42,602 nucleotides of DNA from a virus. Below are positions 7,993-13,736 of the stretch, one piece after another. The first letter of the stretch is position 1, and each line of letters starts with the position of its first letter. The translations under genes were made by a program, and so were the position numbers. Location: positions 1-42,602 of IMG/VR virus record IMGVR_UViG_3300018036_000023, one strand, 5' to 3'. The notes under the pieces were generated by a model. That model saw only the letters and a list, made by a program, of their open reading frames with translations. It did no database searches and was not told the DNA's origin.

Positions 7993-9348
7993 ATGGCAGA
8001 CATATCCAAATTTCTTAACAACTTAGCCAGTGGTGCTCTCAACCCTAAAGGCAATCTTGCAGACTTTCAACATGGCGCAAGATTATATGTTGATGATAAT
8101 TTTAAATTTGCTCCAAAGCAAAAATTCCTTTATCATGTTGCATTTAATATTAATCCTCAAGCATCAGCAATTATTCCACAGTTAACACAAAAGCATAGTA
8201 ATACAATTAATATGCTTGTAAAAAGTGTAGACTTGCCTAAGTTTGATATTACTACTGAAGTCAAACACGCATATAATAGAAAACGTGTTTTACAAAAACG
8301 TATTGACTATAGTCCATGTAATGTTACATTCCATGATGACAATTATGGATTAACAACAGCGATGTGGGAAGCATACTATAGATATTATTACAGAGATGGT
8401 AACTATGCATCAGTTGATCAAGCAGGTAATCCTGAACAAACAGCAACAGCATACAACAGAGGAAACATATACGGAACAGATGCACAAAATAAATTTCGTT
8501 ATGGTTTTGATAATGACAGTTATAGCCCATTCTTTAACAGTATTATTGTATACCAAATGTCAAGGAAAAGATATACAGCATATACGCTAGTTAATCCGAT
8601 AATTCAAAGTTGGCAACACGATACTATGGATCAGTCTGTAAGTGATCCTGTACAAAGTACTATGTCAATTCAATTTGAAACAGTTTGGTATTCGCGAGGT
8701 CCAGTGTCAAAAGGGTCAGCACCAAAAGGATTTGCAACAGAACATTACGACCAAACTCCAAGTCCACTAACATTGGCTGGTGGAGGAACATCAAGTTTAT
8801 TCGGTGTTGGAGGAGTTGCGTCTGGTACCGCTGATGTATTTGATGATATTACTAGTGGCAGAGCATTTAGTTCTCCGGGGGCACTATTAGGTACAGTATT
8901 AAAAGCAGGTAATATTGCTAAAAATGTCAAGTCTTTAAGTAAAGACGGTTTAAGACAAGAAGGATTTCAAATTTTAAAAGGAGCGTTAGGAGACATAAGT
9001 GGTGCACCAGTTGGCGGCGTTGCAAATTCATTGTTTCCAAAGTCAGCAGGCAATGGAGGATTGAACAATGTTGTTACAGCAATCGCAGGAGTAAGTGCAG
9101 TTGCTAAAATTGCTTCACTAGCACAAACAACTAGTTTATCAGATGCTAAAGCGGCTCTCGAAGCAAATCCAGATGCATTAGCAGACTTAACAAAGTCAAC
9201 AACATTTAAAAAGACACACCTAGCAGGAGGAGGCGATCCTAGTGTCAATGCTATTAATAATGCATGGGAAACTACTAGTGCCTCATTTAAGACTGCTCAG
9301 AATAATGAAACGTTAAATAACTTAGGAAACATAATTAAAGGTGCATAA
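7993..9348 (+). CDS. Tail-tube-like structural protein (possible gp54-type tube initiator)
   Basis: A 451-aa protein in two parts. Residues about 30-240 look like a tube-fold domain: 'KFLYHVAFNINPQA', 'NMLVKSVDLPKFDITTEVKHAYNRKR' and 'CNVTFHDDNYGLTTAMWEAYYRYYY', then a late strand 'STMSIQFETVWYSRGP'. These are the same kinds of elements seen in gp19 and the gp54 tail-tube initiator. From about residue 255 the chain is rich in Gly, Ser, Ala and Asn with weak helices, as in the gp54 C-terminus. T4 gp54 is 320 aa. It directly follows gp19 and its terminator, with its own late promoter. I infer a tail or baseplate tube role; a second tube-like structural protein without the gp54 role is the alternative. 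Confidence 0.55.
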   Translation: MADISKFLNNLASGALNPKGNLADFQHGARLYVDDNFKFAPKQKFLYHVAFNINPQASAIIPQLTQKHSNTINMLVKSVDLPKFDITTEVKHAYNRKRVLQKRIDYSPCNVTFHDDNYGLTTAMWEAYYRYYYRDGNYASVDQAGNPEQTATAYNRGNIYGTDAQNKFRYGFDNDSYSPFFNSIIVYQMSRKRYTAYTLVNPIIQSWQHDTMDQSVSDPVQSTMSIQFETVWYSRGPVSKGSAPKGFATEHYDQTPSPLTLAGGGTSSLFGVGGVASGTADVFDDITSGRAFSSPGALLGTVLKAGNIAKNVKSLSKDGLRQEGFQILKGALGDISGAPVGGVANSLFPKSAGNGGLNNVVTAIAGVSAVAKIASLAQTTSLSDAKAALEANPDALADLTKSTTFKKTHLAGGGDPSVNAINNAWETTSASFKTAQNNETLNNLGNIIKGA

Positions 9349-9716
9349 TGGCTAGTAACTTACCAAAGACACAATCAAGAGACAGCGCAAGTGAAGTAAA
9401 GCAATTTTATAATCAGTATTTTACTGACTTTATTAATTTTCCTTCAAATGATGTTGACGCAGTAATTGGATTTTTTGAAAATAGAGGATTTAGTAAAACA
9501 GGCGCCATTGCAGTTGGAACTGTGCTACTCCAACAAGCAAAGTTAGACGGTATTAAAGTTTTTGAATTATTAGATACATTAAAGCAAACTGATCAAGTAC
9601 AATTAAGCAGTGTAGTTACAGAAGTATTAAACTACAATAGAGAAAAAATTTCTACACTAGGTTATAAAGTTGATAATACTTCAAATAGAATCGAAGCACG
9701 AAACATAGAGGTGTAG
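9348..9716 (+). CDS. Conserved small virion-module protein, function unknown
   Basis: A 122-aa protein whose start overlaps the previous stop by one base (TAATG), so it is coupled to the tube-like gene. It has no Cys. Predicted helices include 'SEVKQFYNQYFTDFI', 'AVIGFFENRGFSKTGAIAVGTVLLQQA' and 'VVTEVLNYNREKISTLGY'. I recognise the pattern (a 'NDVDAV.GFFE.RGF' followed by 'LLQQAK.D...VFELLDTL') as a protein that recurs beside gp4 in marine T4-like phages, but know of no assigned function. Two bases separate it from gp4. A minor head or tail-assembly role is inferred from position only. Confidence 0.7.
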   Translation: MASNLPKTQSRDSASEVKQFYNQYFTDFINFPSNDVDAVIGFFENRGFSKTGAIAVGTVLLQQAKLDGIKVFELLDTLKQTDQVQLSSVVTEVLNYNREKISTLGYKVDNTSNRIEARNIEV

Positions 9717-9717
9717 C

Positions 9718-10158
9718 ATGGCTAAATTTGCCCAAGGGCGATATAACCTCAAAAATCCAGACAAATACGTAGGACGCAAAACACCACTATATAGAAGTAG
9801 TTGGGAATTTGCTTTTATGAAGTTCTGTGATGAAAATCCCAATGTTGCTAAGTGGGCCAGTGAAGCAGTTAAGATACCTTATCTTAATCCGTTAACAGGT
9901 AAACACACAGTTTATGTTCCAGACTTCTTTATTGCATATGCAGATAAGAATGGCAAACAACGTGCAGAAGTAATTGAAGTAAAACCGGATAATCAAACTA
10001 CACTTGAAAGTGCAGGACGTAATAAGTATAAACAAGCACAAGTAGTACTTAATATGGCTAAATGGGAAGCCGCTAGAGCATGGTGTAGAGATAAAGGACT
10101 ATTTTTTAGAGTAATTACTGAAAAGGATATGTTCCATCAAGGAACACGTAAAGGCTAA
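9718..10158 (+). CDS. gp4: Head completion protein gp4 (nuclease fold)
   Basis: T4 gp4 acts late in head maturation, before the tail joins, and carries a restriction-nuclease-like fold. The 146-aa product matches the gp4 family in length (T4: 150 aa) and in 'KNPDKYVGR.TPLYRSSWEF.FM', 'WASEAVKIPYLNPLTGKHTVY' and a C-terminal 'RAWCRDKGLFFRV'. The PD-(D/E)xK site is visible: Glu30 on the first helix, Asp69 (VPDFF) and Glu87-Val-Lys89 (IEVK). Processing of DNA ends protruding from the filled head is the usual proposal for this site. It follows the 122-aa gene by 2 bp. Confidence 0.88.
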   Translation: MAKFAQGRYNLKNPDKYVGRKTPLYRSSWEFAFMKFCDENPNVAKWASEAVKIPYLNPLTGKHTVYVPDFFIAYADKNGKQRAEVIEVKPDNQTTLESAGRNKYKQAQVVLNMAKWEAARAWCRDKGLFFRVITEKDMFHQGTRKG

Positions 10159-10161
10159 ATA
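10154..10161 (+). promoter_or_regulatory. Late promoter for gp16
   Basis: GCTAAATA overlaps the gp4 stop codon and lies 27 nt before the gp16 ATG at 10189. No clear Shine-Dalgarno lies between them. Confidence 0.5.
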
Positions 10162-10188
10162 ATAGTAGCATATAATGGATTTTAAGTT

Positions 10189-10680
10189 ATGAAGAAACTA
10201 GAAGAATTGCTTAATTTGCCCGAGTCTAAAGAAATTGTAGACGAAGCAAAATCTGAAGCAAAAGCAGAAGCAAAAACGGCTGTTATTGAACGTGAAGAAA
10301 CACAGCGTAGTATTGCTGAATTAGATAAGATTAGTTCTGCACTTCCACAAGTTAAAGGCCTAGGAGAAATGGCTGATAAAGAACTTAATGAAGTTGCAGA
10401 TAAAGCCATGCAAGCATACGAAGATCTAATGGACTTGGGTATGAATGTAGAAAGCCGTTATAGTGGTAGAGTTTTTGAAGTAGCCGGCGGTATGCTTAAA
10501 ACTAGTTTAGATGCTAAAGTTGCTAAGTTAGATAAGAAACTTAAAATGGTAGAATTGCAACTTAAAAAAGAAAAACAAGATAAAGACGGTGGAAACGACG
10601 ATGATCTAGTTTCAGGTGAAGGATATGTAGTTGCAGACCGAAATAGTTTACTTGAAAAATTGAAAAACATGGATAAATAA
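10189..10680 (+). CDS. gp16: Terminase small subunit gp16
   Basis: It recognises and regulates DNA for packaging and stimulates the gp17 motor. The 163-aa length is almost that of T4 gp16 (164 aa). The middle is one long coiled coil: 'LGEMADKELNEVADKAMQAYEDLMDLGMN' then 'AGGMLKTSLDAKVAKLDKKLKMVELQLKKEKQ'. This matches the oligomerising coiled-coil core of gp16, where '...A.IF...LK.A.DAK..KL.....LI.LQL' repeats. N- and C-terminal ends are short and charged. There is no Shine-Dalgarno before ATG 10189. gp17 lies 1.5 kb downstream, after two inserted genes. Confidence 0.78.
   Translation: MKKLEELLNLPESKEIVDEAKSEAKAEAKTAVIEREETQRSIAELDKISSALPQVKGLGEMADKELNEVADKAMQAYEDLMDLGMNVESRYSGRVFEVAGGMLKTSLDAKVAKLDKKLKMVELQLKKEKQDKDGGNDDDLVSGEGYVVADRNSLLEKLKNMDK
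10672..10679 (+). promoter_or_regulatory. Late promoter for the first internal-protein-like gene
   Basis: GATAAATA overlaps the end of the gp16 gene and lies 21 nt before the ATG at 10701. An AGGAAA sequence in the leader is a modest ribosome-binding site. Confidence 0.65.
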
Positions 10681-10700
10681 CATTGTAATAGGAAACGGAT

Positions 10701-11267
10701 ATGAAATTATACAGCGAATATTTAACAGAAGCATACAACAATAAAACTTACGAGTTTAAGATTGGTGTTGCTGGCGACAACGATGGTGTTGCAGATAAAC
10801 TTGAAATGTGTCTTAAAAAGTTTGGAGTTACAAATATTACTCCAGGCAAAAAAACACCAATTCAAGAACGCCCACTAGATTTTCCACAGTTGCAAAACGA
10901 AGAAGTAACTTATTACGAAGCAACTATTACATATCCAACACACGCTGAAGCATTACAAGAGTATCTAGGTTATAATATTGGTAAATCACAATCACACATT
11001 ATGGTACGCAATATGAATGCTCCACAAGAAGTTTATCAAGAGATTAACGATGCACCATATGAAATAAAACTTACTAAAGAAGATATGGGCGGCGAATCAG
11101 CACAAGAAAATGTTGGAAACAACAGAGTTATGGATTTGCTTAAAGAGTTAGAAACTGCTCGTAAAGAACACGAGTACGATCCAACTGCTACTGCAAAGAC
11201 TATTACATCAGACCAACCAAAAACAGAAATGACTGACGTTAAGTCTAAAAGTCCAATAGGGAGTTAA
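10701..11267 (+). CDS. Putative internal head protein with capsid-targeting N-terminus
   Basis: A 188-aa protein of unknown function. It begins MKLYSEYLTEA, closely matching the T4 internal-protein capsid-targeting sequence (IPIII: MKTYQEFIAEA). It also fits the T4 prohead protease rule (Leu/Ile-x-Glu, then Ala), with cleavage predicted after residue 10. The rest is a small alpha/beta region ('TYEFKIGVAGDNDGVADKLEM', 'VTYYEATITYPTHAEALQEYL', 'SQSHIMVRNMNAP') followed by a charged, disordered C-terminus from about residue 125. Late promoter control and position between gp16 and gp17 fit a packaged protein. T4 internal proteins are injected with the DNA; whether this one acts in the host is unknown. 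Confidence 0.6.
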   Translation: MKLYSEYLTEAYNNKTYEFKIGVAGDNDGVADKLEMCLKKFGVTNITPGKKTPIQERPLDFPQLQNEEVTYYEATITYPTHAEALQEYLGYNIGKSQSHIMVRNMNAPQEVYQEINDAPYEIKLTKEDMGGESAQENVGNNRVMDLLKELETARKEHEYDPTATAKTITSDQPKTEMTDVKSKSPIGS

Positions 11268-11269
11268 TT

Positions 11270-12070
11270 ATGAGATTAGATGACATTTACAAAAAGATTC
11301 AGCAATTGGACGAGGCGATGAATGAAGCCGCTTCTGCTTCGATTAATATGTCAGGCGACAATGCTGAGGACGTTATAAAATTAATGAATGCACTTAAAGG
11401 TGGTTCGGGCGCAGATTCAATTGACAGTATTCCAACTGCAATTAAGAAACCAGTTGCACCTATGCCTGTTATGGGTCCACCAGATATGAGCGACGACATG
11501 GCTAAGTTAAGAGACATTGTAGACGGTCCAAAAGATAGAGATCAATTGAAGCCGGGCATACAGGGAGAACCATGTAAGATTTGCGGTAAAGATCATTTAG
11601 GCAATTCAGGATGTGGAGAAGATATTGAAACAAGTGAAGGCGCTGGCGTAAGTTTAGATCAAGCACGTGAATACTTTTTTGATAAGCATGACTTTGCTGA
11701 TGAAAATGTTCAAGGCGAATATGACGAAATGGCAAGCAAAATGTCTCCAGAAGATGCTGAGACACTTAAAAAAGAACTTGAAGAATTTTATCCTGATGTT
11801 ACTTTTGAAGGTTATGCTAACGAGCCAGATGAAAGTTATCAAGATCAGCATTATATGACTAAAGATTTATCAGGCGGTAGTGAACAAGGTCAAAAGAAAT
11901 CATATCCAAAAGCGGCTGGCGGAGATAATCCAATGGCACTAGAGGCTGAAATTGCAAAAAGTTTAGCGGCACAGTTAAAAACATTTATGTCTGAAGGTAA
12001 AGGCTGTGAATGTAATGACGGCGGCTCATGTGATTGCGACGATAGTTGCGAAGATTGTAGTTGTAAATAG
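11270..12070 (+). CDS. Acidic Cys-rich protein, possible second internal head protein
   Basis: A 266-aa acidic protein with no family I can name. The start (MRLDDIYKKIQQLDEA) is a short amphipathic helix ending Leu-Asp-Glu-Ala, which fits the T4 prohead protease rule like its upstream neighbour, with predicted cleavage after residue 15. A CxxC...C motif (Cys102, Cys105, Cys114, with His108) could bind zinc. The last 21 residues hold seven Cys (246, 248, 254, 256, 260, 263, 265) separated by Asp, Glu, Gly and Ser, like a metallothionein. Residues 125-180 are helical and acidic. The gene starts 2 bp after its neighbour with a GGGAG ribosome-binding site, and a strong terminator follows. Confidence 0.6.
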   Translation: MRLDDIYKKIQQLDEAMNEAASASINMSGDNAEDVIKLMNALKGGSGADSIDSIPTAIKKPVAPMPVMGPPDMSDDMAKLRDIVDGPKDRDQLKPGIQGEPCKICGKDHLGNSGCGEDIETSEGAGVSLDQAREYFFDKHDFADENVQGEYDEMASKMSPEDAETLKKELEEFYPDVTFEGYANEPDESYQDQHYMTKDLSGGSEQGQKKSYPKAAGGDNPMALEAEIAKSLAAQLKTFMSEGKGCECNDGGSCDCDDSCEDCSCK

Positions 12071-12089
12071 TTTACTCAAAGGCTATTTC

Positions 12090-12117
12090 AAATAGGGCCT
12101 CCGGGCCCTATTTTTTT
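12090..12117 (+). terminator. Strong terminator with UNCG tetraloop before gp17
   Basis: AAATAGGGCC (12090-12099) pairs with GGCCCTATTT (12104-12113), a perfect 10-bp stem closed by the tetraloop TCCG on a C-G pair, followed by a T run to 12117. An outer pairing of TTTACTCAAA (12071-12080) with TTTGAGTAAA (12115-12124) could enclose it and would include part of the gp17 late promoter. Confidence 0.92.
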
Positions 12118-12118
12118 G

Positions 12119-12126
12119 AGTAAATA
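12119..12126 (+). promoter_or_regulatory. Late promoter, 5 nt from the gp17 ATG
   Basis: AGTAAATA is followed by CTAGT and the ATG at 12132. Spacing is identical to the promoters at 7980 and 13724, and no Shine-Dalgarno exists, so a leaderless mRNA is predicted. It starts directly after the terminator T run. Confidence 0.68.
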
Positions 12127-12131
12127 CTAGT

Positions 12132-13724
12132 ATGGCAAACAAAAGTTTAGACGGTGTACTAACTAAGAAAGCACACCAAAAAGAAAAGTTTACACAAGTA
12201 CAGATTGAGGATTTGGCTAACTGTATGGATCCTGAATCGGGGTATCTATATTTTGCTAGGAAGTTCTTCTATATTCAACATCCTGTAAAAGGTAAAGTGT
12301 TGTTTGAACCTTATGATTATCAAACACGACTACTTTCAAGTTATCACGATCATCGATTTAATATTAATATGTTACCTAGACAGAGCGGAAAGACTACTAC
12401 TGCCGCAGGATATCTATTATGGTATGCAATGTTTCATCCAGACCAAACAATTCTAATTGCCGCTCACAAATATACAGGTGCCCAAGAAATTATGCAACGT
12501 ATTAGATACGGATATGAACTGTGTCCTGATCACATACGTGCTGGAGTTGTTAACTATAATAAAGGGTCAATGGAATTTGAAAATGGATCACGTATTGTAG
12601 CACAAACAACCACAGGCAACACAGGACGTGGTATGAGTATCTCATTACTATACTGTGACGAGTTTGCGTTTGTGCAACCTAACATTGCTACAGACTTTTG
12701 GACTTCGATATCACCTACACTAGCAACTGGTGGTCGTGCTATTATTACAAGCACACCAAACTCAGACGAAGATACATTTGCTATTATTTGGAAAGAATCT
12801 CAAAACAAATTTGATGAACACGGCAACGAACAACAAGTAGGTATTAATGGTTTCCATGGGTTTACTGCATCCTGGGACGAACATCCTGATCGAGATGATG
12901 AATGGAAGAAAACTGAATTAGGACGTATCGGAGAAGAAAGATTCCGTCGTGAGTATGGTTGTGAATTCTTAGTATTTGATGAAACACTAATTAATTCAAT
13001 TAAACTTGCGTCAATGGAAGGTAACGATCCAATTGAGAATATGGGCCAAATACGTTGGTATAAAAAATTAGATCCAACACAAACTTACACAATTAGTTTA
13101 GATCCTGCTATGGGCACAGGCGGTGATTACTCTGCTATCCAAGTGTTTGAAGTTCCTTCATACAAACAAGTTGCAGAATGGAGACACAACACAACTCCTA
13201 TTACTGGGCAAGTTAGAATACTAAAAGAAATTTGTGACTATATTAAAGAAACAACTAGGAATAATACTGCTAGTAACATTTATTGGAGTATAGAAAATAA
13301 CACAATTGGAGAAGCGGCTTTAATTGTTGTTCAGGATATTGGCGAAGAAAATATACCAGGGCTATTTGTAAGTGAACCTATGCGTAAAGGACACGTTAGA
13401 AAATTCCGTAAAGGATTTAATACTACCCATGCTACTAAAATTAGTGCTTGTGCTAAATTAAAGAGTATGGTAGAATCAGATCTTATGACGATTAACAGTA
13501 AAGCATTAATATCAGAACTTAAAGGATTTGTAGCAAGTGGAACAAGTTTTAAAGCAAAGCCGGGTGAAACTGACGATTTAATCAGTGCAACACTACTGGC
13601 ATTAAGAATGATGAAAGTTTTAAAGGACTGGGATCCTAGAGTGTACAATACATTTAAGCAAGATCACGTAGATGGAGAGGATTATGAGCCGCCGATGCCA
13701 ATTTTTGTATCTTCCGGCTTCTAG
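12132..13724 (+). CDS. gp17: Terminase large subunit gp17
   Basis: ATP-driven packaging motor and headful nuclease that docks on the portal. The 530-aa product (T4: 610 aa) has a Walker A-like LPRQSGKTTT at 81-90, Walker B LLYCDEF with Asp176-Glu177, and a following coupling segment 'IITSTPNSDEDTF'. The C-terminal RNase-H-like nuclease begins with 'SLDPAMGTGGDYSAI' (Asp324 as first metal ligand), continues with 'WSIENN', and ends near 'KPGETDDLISATLLALRMM', which holds the last acidic residues. No start alternative is needed: ATG 12132 is 5 nt from a late promoter. Confidence 0.97.
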   Translation: MANKSLDGVLTKKAHQKEKFTQVQIEDLANCMDPESGYLYFARKFFYIQHPVKGKVLFEPYDYQTRLLSSYHDHRFNINMLPRQSGKTTTAAGYLLWYAMFHPDQTILIAAHKYTGAQEIMQRIRYGYELCPDHIRAGVVNYNKGSMEFENGSRIVAQTTTGNTGRGMSISLLYCDEFAFVQPNIATDFWTSISPTLATGGRAIITSTPNSDEDTFAIIWKESQNKFDEHGNEQQVGINGFHGFTASWDEHPDRDDEWKKTELGRIGEERFRREYGCEFLVFDETLINSIKLASMEGNDPIENMGQIRWYKKLDPTQTYTISLDPAMGTGGDYSAIQVFEVPSYKQVAEWRHNTTPITGQVRILKEICDYIKETTRNNTASNIYWSIENNTIGEAALIVVQDIGEENIPGLFVSEPMRKGHVRKFRKGFNTTHATKISACAKLKSMVESDLMTINSKALISELKGFVASGTSFKAKPGETDDLISATLLALRMMKVLKDWDPRVYNTFKQDHVDGEDYEPPMPIFVSSGF

Positions 13725-13731
13725 ATAAATA
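13724..13731 (+). promoter_or_regulatory. Late promoter, 5 nt from ATG of the 923-aa gene
   Basis: GATAAATA overlaps the gp17 stop codon (TAG at 13722-13724) and is followed by CTAAT and the ATG at 13737. Same leaderless spacing; no Shine-Dalgarno. Confidence 0.7.
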
Positions 13732-13736
13732 CTAAT

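Noticed and set aside
10182-11851. Antisense and frame-shifted ORFs over gp16 and the two internal-protein-like genes
   Set aside because: No start signals, low-complexity translations, full overlap with well-supported genes.
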